Shown here one piece after another: positions 47,800 to 59,784 of a stretch of 64,000 nt of DNA. Every line of letters begins with the position of its first letter. Position 1 is the first letter of the stretch. Position numbers and translations under genes: made by a program. The notes under the pieces are model-generated. The model was not told the DNA's origin, ran no database searches, and worked only from the letters and a program-made list of their open reading frames with translations. The DNA comes from Geosiphon pyriformis (Eukaryota; Glomeromycota; Glomeromycetes; Archaeosporales; Geosiphonaceae), in contig JAAOMT010000226.1 in assembly GCA_016748015.1 (NCBI GenBank), forward strand, positions 664,604 through 728,603. Direction: 5' to 3'.

Positions 47800-50280
47800 A
47801 TGCATTTGCATTATTTTATCTTTACGATTGCCCACGTTTCAGGTTTCTCTATTTAAAGACAAGAGTCAAAAATCATGTGGTTAGTTAGTGTTTATCGCTG
47901 ATCAGGTTAATCAAATCAAACATAATCTTGTGACATCAATGACCTAAGCTTCGAACTTCTTGAAAACTTTTTCCAAATACTTTTAACCCTCCTTTTTAAT
48001 TCCTTGTCTATTTCTGCCCTTTACTACTTGTAATCATAAATTTGATTAAAGGGATAAATATTCAAATAAATATGAGGCTTTTACTTCAATCAGAAAAACA
48101 GAGATGAATCTCAAATCAAAGGGTTTCATAAAGTAAAATTTATTTTGTCGTTACATACAAACATTTTAGTTGTGGGATTTTTATTAATATATGCAAATTT
48201 TATAACCATTCCAATGATGTCAGTGATTAATTGGTAACTGTAAAAATAAATATTGAAAAAAATAAACATTTTTGCCATTACATTCTAAACTAGTTATTAA
48301 TTAATTATAAATCTTCCATTTTTTAATTAACTTACCATAGCAAAAAAGTATGAAAAGTAGTGAAAAACTCTTATGTAATAATTAAATGTAGAGCTATACT
48401 CAAACTTTATCATGCAAGTATTATTGTTTACTCATAATATTTAAAATCTTTCGTATGCAGAGAATTTTCTTAGATATCGTGGTGGTCTGTTACTCTGTTA
48501 TTTAATTATCTACTTTGTATAACATGTTATTGCTTTCAAGCAACTATAGCGATTATTCTGGAATTGGTAATTCACAGATGAAGGTCGGGAAATATGTTAT
48601 AACTCAATTTATAATGAAATTAACTTGTCCATCATGATTTGCACTTGCTTTCTTTTTAAAAAAAAGCCAATTTTGGTATGCAGAGGAAATAGCATTTTTA
48701 TTCTATGTTTTCATTATGTATTATTATCACCATTCTTCTAACTTATTTCCCTTTGGTAATCATTATTGCCGCGTTCTACGTTGGTTCACTCAAAGTCTCC
48801 GGTTATATATAAACTTTCAGACCTTAAATGGCTAGATTAAGCAAAAATAGTTATGCTTGGTCAGTTTAGCCCAACAATCTGAGTTGAATTCAAGTTTTTG
48901 TACTTGTAAATTTAAAATTTTTTTGAGAAATCATTCAGATAACGAATGCCTATTTTAGAATCGAAAATTTTTATTTGACAGTTTCTTTTCTGCTTGAAAT
49001 AATCATTGAGTGCTTTTTGTGGGCTTCTTTGAAATAATTTCAAACCTTGTCGTTATGGTAAAGCAAATGAACTTTCTGAAAATAATCGACATTCAAACCA
49101 AGATGATGTTTCATATCTTCATAAAAAAGAAAATTGGATTCAAATTACCATTCCCTTTAAAAAAATATGTTTCCCTATTATGGTTTGTTTATGTACAGCA
49201 AAGATATTTGGGATGACTTTAAAAATCATTAAAATCAAATGAATGCAAAACAGATAATAAATTCTGTGAATATTCAGTATGGGTGGATGAGTTTTAAATT
49301 TAATATTAATTATGATATTCAGAAGACCAAAAAAAATTGCAAAACACTAACACTATGAATTTTTAATTAAAAAGTGTTTTTAAAAAAAATAGTATTGTTT
49401 TATTATCAAACAATAAATATTTTGAAAAATAAGTAAATATTTCAAAAACAAAATTTCTATCAGATAATATTCAAATTACATTTACAATTGTTTTTCAATT
49501 GATTAATCAAATACAAAGTGTATGTATATTCATAATCTGTCACTGTAATCTAAATTTTTAAATTTTAATTATAAAAGGTTTTCTTCCAAGTAACTTAATG
49601 AAGTCACAAATAAAAGTCAAAAAATAACAGAATTATCATTCTAAGTCATCAAAATGTGTGAAAAGCTATAATTTCGTCTAAAGATTAATACTAATATAAT
49701 AAAACAAATATTCTAAAGTTGGTTTTATATATTTTTACTATCAAAGAAAAAGGTTTCATTGCAAACTATCCAATTTATCATGCAACAAAAGGAATTACTT
49801 TTGAATATAAATAACACATATACTGTATATGTGGTATTTGGAAAAGCTAAAATTGATCATAATATTACTAAAAAGAGCCAACTGAAATAACATATCTCTA
49901 CTTAGAGAAAATAGCTCTATTGTTGTATTTTGTTGAATCATTTGCAGAAGCCAATAATAGTAATTGTACAAGTAAAAAAGATAAGGTTTTTGATTAAGGG
50001 TAGGAAGTACTTTTTGAAGATAATATTTTTGTTATGATATCTTGAAAATATTTTTAATTAATTAAAGTTTGAACTTTTCTTATACACTTTTTTAATAAAA
50101 CCTAAGCGATAAAATAAAGAATTTCTTAAGTATACAGGAACTCTTACTGACCGATATTAATCGCGGCATCCTTCCAGAAAAGGCCGACGTGTAAATGTTA
50201 CATGTATTTTTGTTTATCCCTGATGTCACACAACCTCTTATTCTTTCCAGTTTTATCTTTTCACCTACCTAATACACCCT
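47800..50280. other. Intergenic region
   Basis: No supported gene. A frame at 49010-49216 has no domain or splice context. Ordinary AT-rich spacer with A/T runs. Confidence 0.6.
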
Positions 50281-50900
50281 AGCTCCGTAAAGTCGAAGGG
50301 TGAAGTTGTTAAGTACTTTTGACGCAATGGTCACCGTAGTGCAACCGAAATTGCCAACTCACTGGTGTTCCCTTCGCTCCTGTCAAAGTTAAGTCCCTCT
50401 ACTTCACAAAAACGGCTAAATTCCGGACATTATCGTCCTGGTCGCTCGCAAGCTTAATTATTGCAAACGTCGCCAGATTGGCAAAATCATTTCGTTACAG
50501 CAGCCGAATTTAAAACGCTCAAACAATTACATACAGGGTTCGAGGTCGGCAAATAAACTGTCCGGGACAAACTTTCAAGGCTTAGATACATTGCCATTGT
50601 GCCCAAGCATGTCCCTCACCCCCAATAATGTGGGTTATGCCCTCAAGCAAGACTTCCATTTCGTATTTTGCCGTGGCCATTATATAGTCCAGACCTCAAC
50701 CCCATTGAGAATATTTGGGTTGTTTCGAAGCATAATGTAGAGAAAAAAGGGCAACAAAAAACTTTGTTTAAAGAGGTCTTATTAGGCTAGTAAAAAAGAA
50801 TGAGCAAACCTTCCAGAAGAGGTGATACCTACTAATATTCATAGCATGCCTGCCCGTATTCAAGCGTGTATAAATGCAGAAGAAAGCCATAATGTTTATT
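50280..50900 (+). mobile_element. Internally deleted Tc1/mariner element, relic C
   Basis: The helix-turn-helix part is partly readable (about 50325-50450 and about 50545-50615, TVRDKLSRLRYIAIVPKH), followed almost directly by the C-terminal catalytic signature LPWPLYSPDLNPIENIW (about 50665-50719) and the VSKHNVEKKG helix. The central part with the first two catalytic Asp residues is gone, so it is an internal-deletion derivative. A CAGTGGTGCAAAAATAT sequence (about 50918-50935) just beyond looks like a Tc1-type terminal repeat; I did not find its inverted partner. Confidence 0.78.
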
Positions 50901-51489
50901 AGTTTTTATATATCAGTGGTGCAAAAATATATATTGAAGTTCTTTGGCTATTTTTTGTTCTTATTCAATAATTATAATTTTAGCAAAAAAAAATTATTTT
51001 GCTTAAAAGTATTTTTTTATAAATTATTTCATAAATGGTTTAAAAGAAACTAAGTTATTAAAATTCATTAATTTTGATTTTACCAATAATAAAAATGTAT
51101 TTTAAATTTTTGACTTCTTTAAAAAAATTTACTGTTAAAGAATATATATTTAAATTTTCATTTTGTTTGAATGATTGCTTGTTGTATAAAAACAAAAATA
51201 ATCAAACAAATTTTTTTTTGCACCAATTTGAATTTTAAATTGCCAATTATAATTTCAAGTTAATAATAAAAATTAATTTTTAATTTTGATGTTCTTGATT
51301 TAAATCTCAACTGATAATATCGATAAAAATAATAATTAAAAAACTGGCTAATTGAATGCCCAATAAATCTTATGAAAATATTTTTAATTACTATAATATC
51401 AATTTATTTTTAAAAAATGATATTTGCTAACTAAAATACAGTGAACTTTAATATTGATAATTTCGTTTTATTTTTGATATAAAATAATA

Positions 51490-51524
<35 letters not shown>

Positions 51525-51532
51525 CATTTTAT
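51490..51532. repeat. (ATT)n microsatellite
   Basis: About 13 ATT units. Confidence 0.92.
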
Positions 51533-51629
51533 AATAATTGTTTATAAACAAAATTTAGTTTTATCACAAAAAATATTTTTGTCGTTACTTTTTCATTCAA
51601 AAAATACCAATAATAAAAGGAATACAACT

Positions 51630-51638
51630 TTATTATTA

Positions 51639-51711
<73 letters not shown>
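51630..51711. repeat. (ATT)n microsatellite, long
   Basis: About 26 ATT units with one ATC interruption near the start. Confidence 0.94.
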
Positions 51712-54700
51712 GTCTTTTTTAACTTAATGATTTTAAATTTTTTTATCAAATTTATCATAATTCTATGATAAAGCTTTTTAATCAATTTTAAATTATTTTA
51801 ATGAACAAACAAATATATTTTATTAAATAATAAAAATATGTATATTTTGTATTTAATTATAGGATTAATACATATGTAACAACTTCGATTAGTCATATGA
51901 TATAATATTAAATATGATATTTTTATTGGTTAAAATAATATCATATAGATAATAATATGTCATAAATTATAATATATAATGTAACTATTCACATTTTGTC
52001 ATGTAACTTCCAATTTTTTACTTCAAAACAGTTTTCAAAACTTTAAAAAAATGCGTGTTTTATGAAAATGAATATAAAACTATGTATACAAGGTATAAAC
52101 TATATTTTTTAATATTATAATTAATATTATGAATAATCTTTTTATTAAATTGGTTCATATATTATATTAAATCAAATATTTGATATAAGAAAAAATATCC
52201 TAATTACCTTTAAAAGAAAGTATGTATAAAATAATTATAAAAAATATAAGTTTATATGTTTAAATTATTTTTATTTCTAATTTTTAATTTAAAAATTAGT
52301 AAAATTGCCTTATTAAGTACTTCAAAATTATATAAATAAAAATGAGTTAAATAATCAAAACTCTATAAATAAAGATATAATTATTAGTTGTAATTTTACT
52401 TTTATATTAGATTTCTTATCTTTTTTTATTTAATTATAAGTTTTTGTATTAATTATGTCTTTATATCATAAAAAAAAGTTGATATAATTATGAAAATTTA
52501 TGACAAACAACAAAAATTTGGAATTATTCAAAAAAAACTCGAGATGGTAATATTAAACATTATAGTTTCAGATATAAATTTAATAATCATTATAAACCAA
52601 AAAACAAATCAATATTTATAATTATTACAATCATAAATTAAAGTGCCAAAAATATAAATAGCATATTATATAACTACTTTAAAAATATTTACTAAATAAC
52701 TCTTATAACTCTTAATAATATACTAAACTATTTATTATACTAAAATATTAAAAAATATGCTTTAATATATTAAATTTTTTATAAAATAAAAAAATCTATT
52801 AATTATTACTCAAAAAAACTATTAAAAACAAAATTTTTAACAAAATTTATTAATAATTGTAATTTTATAAATACAATATAAAAATTCAAAACTTATCATG
52901 ATAAAATACAAAATATATTTTGTTTGTTTACAATACTTTTTAATTAAAAAACACATAATTTTAAATTGGTTGTAAAATTTAAACTAAATAATAAAAATTG
53001 ACTTACTTATTTATTTTGAATGTTATCAACACAAATTATACTTTAGTTAGAATATTACAATGTTATTTTAAATAATAATATTGTTAAAACAAATTATTAC
53101 CAATTTTTATTTTTATTTTTTTTTATCATGAACAATAATATATAGTTATGCTTTATTATATAAGCTTTTATATTATATAAAACAACTGAATCTTATATAT
53201 AAATTTTATTATATACAAAAAAAGCGACAATGACTAAATTATTAATATTTATATTAATGTAAATTTTACAATAGATGCAATAATTAATCAAATATATAAA
53301 TTAATTTATCTAATTTATTGTATTTTTGAATTAATAAAAATTTGCCAAAAAATCTTAAATTAAAGCTTTATAATTAATATAAAAACTTTATATATAATTT
53401 TTTCTTATATTATAATGGCTTATATAAAAAGAATTTTGATAAATAATAATTAAAACTTATAAAAAAATATAGCAATATTAAAAGCTATCTTATAAAACTT
53501 TTTATTTTAATTAAGAAATATAAACTTGTGTTTTTATATTAAATATATTTACTGTAGAATTTAAACTATTTTTTATATTAAAAATCTTAATAATATTATC
53601 AAACACATATTTACAATAAATAATATTTTGTATAATTTTATTAATATATTAAATTTAAACTTCAATTTAAAGCAGAATAAAATTGTTTTTTAGTACTATA
53701 TTTTATTATTTTGTATAAAAATTATATTAATTCTTTCTTTAATATTAATAAACAAATAAGTATTTTATATCTTGTATTTTATTTGTTAAACATATTAAAA
53801 TGCCACAATATCTATACTTTATTATGAATTAAATACAATTGAATAATATTAATATTTATAATAAAATAAATTAAGTATATATAAAGTTATTTTTAATAAT
53901 CAATTTTAATAACAAAAATTTTAATGTTTAAAATTTTAGTTTTAATATAAAAAATAAATTTATTAAGAATTTGTATAATGTCAAGCAAACTATATTAAAA
54001 TTGATGATTGCTAAAGTTAATAAAAAAACATTTAAGAAGTGTAAAAAATTTATAATATTTAACTAAAGATTTATATTATATAAATAATAATTAATTTAAT
54101 TTTATATTTTTATTTATATATATTTTATATATTTTGTAAAATTATTTGTTACCATTATTTTTAAGTAATAATACATTAAAAGTTGTAGAATTTCACATTT
54201 AAATAATATTCTTACAATAATATACTAATAAATAAAGAAATAAGAATGTTATTACTAAATTTTATTGTTTTATAGATCAAAAAACTATTCAAATAAAATA
54301 TTTTTATCAAATATTTCAACCATATTCAAGATCTTAACATGTGTTTTATATTATATAAAACAGAAAAAACTCAAATATAACGAAATGTGAAAACTTGTAT
54401 AACAGACAACTTAATTTGTTATTGAGAATAAAAATTATATTAAAATAATAATATGATTAAAATAATTTATAAACATAAAAAAACACATACTGTTTCAATA
54501 CAAAATTAAGACCAAGTCTTTACAAATAATAATTAAATTAATAATATTAATAAAAAAAGTAAGTTCAAGCAAGTCAAAAATCTATTAATATCATAATACA
54601 AAAAATGACCAAAACCAAATATTATAAATTAGCAATAGAAGAAAAAGAAAAATCATGCGCAAAATATATTTGTAGCACATGTAATAAATTGGGGACATAA

Positions 54701-55559
54701 TAATATAAGATGTTAAAATTATTAAGTATAATTTATTTAATTTTTTTAATAATTAAATAATCACTAAGTTACCAAAATTTAGATAATTTATAATCTATTC
54801 GATATTTTTTCTAATAAAAACACGGAAATACATATAATTATCAAATTACTATTATTCTTTTATTCAAGAAGTTTTTATGTAATATTGATAAAACATGTGC
54901 AAAATTGGCTTGATAATAATTGTGTTTGTTATAACTCTGAATTTACCATTATTTTGTTTAAAAAGAATATCAATAATGCTATAATATTCATATTTAATGC
55001 CTTTTTTCAATTGCTTATAATTAGCATATAATATATAATAGTTAAATTTTAATAAAATTTCTAATCTTAATTAAGCTATTTTCGAGATTGTTCTATATAA
55101 TAAGCTGTTACATTTACATTCATCTTTAATTATAAATATAATATTTTATTTTTAATTATCAAATAATCTTGTTAACTGTTTTTAACCAATTTATTATTTA
55201 TTATAATATTTATTCTAATTTGGTATTTTTTGAATTTTTTTTTACAAGCTTAAATTGTAAATTATTGTTTTTTAAATCAATTAAAAATTTCGTGAAAAAA
55301 TTTATAAATAACTTAATTATCATTTTTTATTAAATTAGATAAACCAAATAATCAACTAAAAACTTTTTGTTGTGATAATCATGTTTCTATGAATAAATAT
55401 CTTGGTTTTTATTGAAATAATTGTGGCCAATAACAACCATATTAAAATAAGTTGTTGACAAATAAATGTAACAATGAACAAATTCTTTGACAGAACAATC
55501 ATAATTACAATGAAAACTTTTTCATAATTTTATTATTTTCAAAAAGGAACAGAACAAAA

Positions 55560-56560
55560 AAATGCACACCATAACTAGGAAACACCTAGATTTCAGGTAT
55601 TAAGGCTTCCCTATTATCGTAGTTACATGGTAATTTTTTCCTCAAAATGGTTATTTTTTTGGGTTTTCGGATAGAGCTGGTCTGCAAAGTGGAAGGTTTG
55701 AAACCTGGACTTCCTGTGCCGCATTAAGGTTTGATGATAAAATGTGGATCCACCTGGTGGAAATTGTGGCTGGGATGGTTACGTCACGAACCAGCACATT
55801 TGTTGAGATTCTATTCCTCCAGCCACCATTACAAGGTTTCCACTTCTCTTTATTTCGTTGATAAATTAGCTTCTAACATTCAATAATAGCGCCAAATGGG
55901 ATCCCCAAGGAATACAGTTTTGCTCACTATTATGACCACCGCAAAAATCAAGATCACTTTATCCAGTCATTGCACAAGTAGTCCATGAAACTGCGAAAGA
56001 GTTTGGAAACTTTGATGACGAGAGACCGATAAATACGCAAGCTAGTTGCTGAAGTCTTTTAGGGCAAATTTATTTTGTTACTTCTAGCAAAAGAAGTGAG
56101 AATCTGGTATGGAGCTTCCCATAAGTTTTTGTCTCAGAGAAAACCATATTTCATGACTACGGGAAATATCTGCGCGTTCGTTATGTGCGGAATGTCCACT
56201 GGCAATGATTGTTACAATTAAACTAACAATTATTTTATCTGTTCGAAGAACCATCGCAACCATACCGATTTCAAAGTATTATGGAAAAAATTCAATCAAG
56301 AATTGGCCGAAAGAGAGTTTAAGCTAAAGAGAGGGAACTGCAGCTAATTAAAGTATGGGAGTTATTTTATCGATTACAGCTTTGCCGTTTAACAAAATTT
56401 ACGACTAGCCTTTTATTAATAAGTGAATGCAGCCTAGGTAATCCTAGATACTACCATTGACGAAATCGGAGAAAATGGTGGTATGTATTATTTAGGTTAG
56501 CCATTTAAACAACCTGCCAAAGCTTTCAACTTTAGGAAAGCGTACACGCAAAAACCCTGA
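55560..56560. other. Balanced-composition segment, possibly decayed mobile element
   Basis: Sequence becomes clearly more GC-rich at about 55560 after the AT block. Short protein-like stretches occur on both strands, for instance IAQVVHETAKEFGNFDDER on the plus strand (about 55963-56025) and GNLVMVAGGIESQQM on the minus strand (about 55835-55790), the latter loosely like the strand before the second Asp of Tc1-type transposases. None connects to a gene. Family unassigned. Confidence 0.3.
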
Positions 56561-56619
56561 AGGCGACTATCTCAAAACGCCTTCTACCAGCATAGCCGCA
56601 GCAAAGGTGAATAATAATA

Positions 56620-57570
56620 GTGACAAGGTTTGTGATAAGGACGGAACAGGGAGTTAAGAATACAGTAAATCCATCTAATTATCTTGATTTACCAGAATTC
56701 GCTAAATTACAAAAGAAAAATGAGATCGAAAACAGTAATACAGAACTGGAGTGGGGTTTGACGCTCCAATACCCAACTGGTTACGTCAAGCATTTCAAGA
56801 ACATCGATCACTGATGGAAGATTTAGCAGAGTCAGCATAAAAGTAAGTATTTATTCAATTTATGTTCTTGGTGTATGTGCATTGAAGTCTTTATTTTTGT
56901 AATACAACAATCGCATGGAGGATAATTGATGTATCTGAGATAAACGATTTCATCTCTCATGAGGAGGTATTGGAAGTCAACGCTATGTTTGCCTCCCGTT
57001 TAAATGGCACCGGGAATGATTGGAGGGCTCTAAAGCCAGCGGGGGAAAGATGTTTAAACGTACTGGGTAAGGTGAGTCTTTGATGTTCCGAACACTATAT
57101 GTTCAGTCTCTGTGATGCTAACTTGTGTTTGCCTTCAGATCGACAATGAAAAGCTTAAAGTAATCTGTGAGATGGTAAGAATTGAAGGAATCCGTGGTGC
57201 TTTACGCGAAGTTTGGACCATGTTGAGGACCTACCAAAATTCACCCGACGACCCGGAATTTTTTGGCAACGAAGACTACCACTCATCAGCAGATTTAGAA
57301 ATTCTTGGGGAGGATTGTCAAGATAAGACGTCGAATATGTTTTTGAACTACTTCGATACATGTACGTTTATCCGGCTGAATATGCGGCGTTTTGCCACAA
57401 ATATCCATGTTTTAAAACCGTCATTCTTGATCACAACTTCGACAGACATAACACCGAGCGATACATTGATGTTTTTTCATGCCTCAATGCCGTCGTTGAA
57501 TAACATTTGTGCGTCTTTTTTTTGTTTATTGTCTTTAATAATTTGTATTTATTTTTGTCGCTGAAACTGA
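56620..57570 (+). pseudogene. Broken multi-exon coding region of unknown family
   Basis: One good exon pair: an open block ending at 57071 (includes SEINDFISHEEVLEVNAMF and LNGTGNDWRALKPAGERC), a GTGAGT donor, an intron to the AG at 57137-57138, then an exon from 57139 (IDNEKLKVICEMVRIEGIRG, FFGNEDYHSSADLEILGED) in phase. After NYFD at about 57357 the protein-like reading changes frame and continues as YPAEYAAFCHKYPCFKTVIL to a TAA at 57501-57503, which suggests a frameshift. An upstream block at 56620-56813 may be another exon but I cannot join it. Base composition differs from the neighbourhood. I do not recognise the protein; a transposon-derived origin is possible. Confidence 0.4.
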
Positions 57571-57581
57571 ATAGCGAGAAG

Positions 57582-58020
57582 ATGGCGCCTCGCACTAAAC
57601 GAGATCGGCGAGCAATAGCGATAGCAGCAGTTATCGTTTGGACTGGATTTTTACAGTACCGAGGATTTTTTTACCACTAGTGACGTGTCAATTCCGGAAG
57701 CAGAACTCACCTTATGGCCGTAAGGGGAAAGAGCTGGGTCAAAGGCATATGATGAAAGCAAGGTTATCTCGAATACTCTCAAGGTGCAAAAGACATAAGA
57801 GATATGCACACGTCTCTGGTCGAGAGTATTGTCACTGCTGGAGGCTTAAATGCATTTACGAAACTCCTGATCCCTGGATTTTTGTTCTCTATTTTTTCAT
57901 TCGAGTTATTCTGGTCATCTATGTTGGCGCTGGATTCTACGCCTTCATGGAATTAAAAGACTTCAATATTCCAACGAACTACGATGAGCTCTCTGAGATG
58001 TTAATATTACAAGAATAATG
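57582..58020 (+). other. Coding-like stretch beginning MAPRTKRDRR
   Basis: An ATG at 57582 opens a 32-codon frame (MAPRTKRDRRAIAIAAVIVW) that stops at 57678; an overlapping frame runs 57638-58018 and ends in ELSEMLILQE. The basic start followed by an Ala/Ile stretch could be the first part of a second open frame of the same unit as the preceding one, but frames change and no motif is recognised. Low support. Confidence 0.2.
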
Positions 58021-58834
58021 TTACAAACTGAGGTAGTGATTCTCACGTCCCGTTTTGTGAAGTGTATCCACTTATGGTATTCTATCATGCATATCACGAT
58101 TTCTTGGTATAAGTAAATGAAGGCACGAGCATAAAAGGAGAATTTGATCTGAAAGAGTCAAGGTGAAGGAGTTTGCGACACCCCAAAAAAGACGACTCAA
58201 TCATGTGGGGCTTACCCTTACCCGATGTCTGCTTAATGGAGTAATGCGATCTTGACTTACTTAAATCACCATGTTTCTTCATATAAGTCCCAAGGAAACA
58301 TTTCAAAGGGATCCAAGATGATTTCTTTCTCGAGGAACAACTAGACAACTAGCATATGCATTAACGATGTTGATAATCGGGAAGGAGGATTGACATAGAT
58401 GGAGGCGTGCAACTGATAAACGATCAAAATGTTTATGTAACATGGTGATTATGACGGGCCTAATTTTTCATCTCAAGAAGTTATTATGCTTGATAATTAC
58501 CAGTTACTAGCATAGAATTTACTATTACCGCATGTACATGTACTAAAGGATGTTATTCACGACAACTTTACGGAGCCCAATCTGCGATACAGCTATAGGC
58601 CTAATGATAACTGTTACCAGACACTGATTCCGTCCCTACCGCTCCACGCACGAATTTTCAAACCCGTTTGGGAGGTCAATTAGAAATGACCACCTCGTTG
58701 GCACTATGTAAAATAAATGATTAGCAAAAAAAACCAAGAGACCTCCAGGATTTTTATGTTAAATGAGATGAAAGCAAAATTACTGTAAATGCTTTTACCG
58801 CAGAGAGAGATATAAAGAGAAACGTGGACCTTGA

Positions 58835-58930
58835 ATGATAGGAGGCATAGGAATAGGAGTAGTAACAACCTTAGTCATTGGAATTATTGGCTTACTTATT
58901 ATAATGGAAAAATTTGAAGCAAAGAAATAA
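58835..58930 (+). CDS. Possible 31-residue membrane peptide
   Basis: An ATG-to-TAA frame codes a single hydrophobic helix (IGVVTTLVIGIIGLLIIM) followed by a charged tail EKFEAKK. It reads like a complete mini-protein or the last exon of a type I membrane protein. No upstream exon with a fitting phase was found. It may be chance. Confidence 0.25.
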   Translation: MIGGIGIGVVTTLVIGIIGLLIIMEKFEAKK

Positions 58931-58939
58931 CGAAAATAA

Positions 58940-59784
58940 ACACTTGGAGCTTAATGCTTCCAGTAACCTTCATTTGTTCACTTTGTCAGGTTTTGTTGTA
59001 GCACGCCCCACATTCTAACTTAATAGTGATTTTGGTGGGACAGATTAATTCTGAAAGGATTAGCGAGATTTCTCGTTAATATGAACCAAAGTAAGTAATG
59101 CACTTATTTTTAATTTACTCTTTAAAACTAGCTTATTTGGGTCTGTTGATCAGTTTATCTTCTATTGTTCTCATGCATGCATGCATGCAGGTTGAACCTC
59201 GGTATCCTTATACAAATATTTCGAAGATGCACAAGTATATCTGATAGAATCCACACATCATAAATGCTTTGTACAGATTCTTGAACTCTAAATCGGATCA
59301 TTTTAAACTCAAGGGCGTAAAACCGTGCTACTTTTGTAATATGCGTTGTTTTACTAAACTGTCTTACTAGGAACCACATTTTCAATATTCTCCTGAATAA
59401 TCTAATTAACCAGCTTTCGCTACTCAACGTGCTAGCAGCTGGCAGTAGTCGAAAGTGACCACCTTGTCGCTTACTCAAATCACCCAACGTGAAATTTTGG
59501 CTGGAAAATTTTCTCAACATAGACTGTATTCATTTGAAATTATACATTCACAATCTAAAATTCCCAAAAGTTATAAACGAATACCACGGATTCTAAATTA
59601 CCGAAAAAGGAAGAAATATTGGGTGAGTTTGTCGCAAACCATGATTATATACAATTCAAATCTTTAATCAACAATTTAACCCCAAAGTTTCCTGAAAATT
59701 TTCTCTATTTTTTTTACTAATTTCCTTGGCTTTCTGACCAGTCAAAAATATTAGACTTTCCGCTGATAAAAACAAAAGTTCACT
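58940..59784. other. Spacer upstream of the SH3-SAM-PH gene
   Basis: No gene supported. A small GCATGCAT-type palindromic repeat lies at 59174-59190. Short frames at 59155-59520 (minus) and 59455-59667 (plus) lack domains. Confidence 0.5.

Larger units (their letters stand above)
50940..55550. other. Block of extreme AT content, no genes
   Basis: About 4.6 kb of almost pure A/T with poly-A, poly-T and TATA tracts, no open frame and very few GC pairs. It contains two ATT microsatellites. Similar blocks lie at 1-550, 3430-4560 and 7550-8050. Could be heterochromatin-like spacer; nothing structural such as a tandem satellite was seen. Confidence 0.75.
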
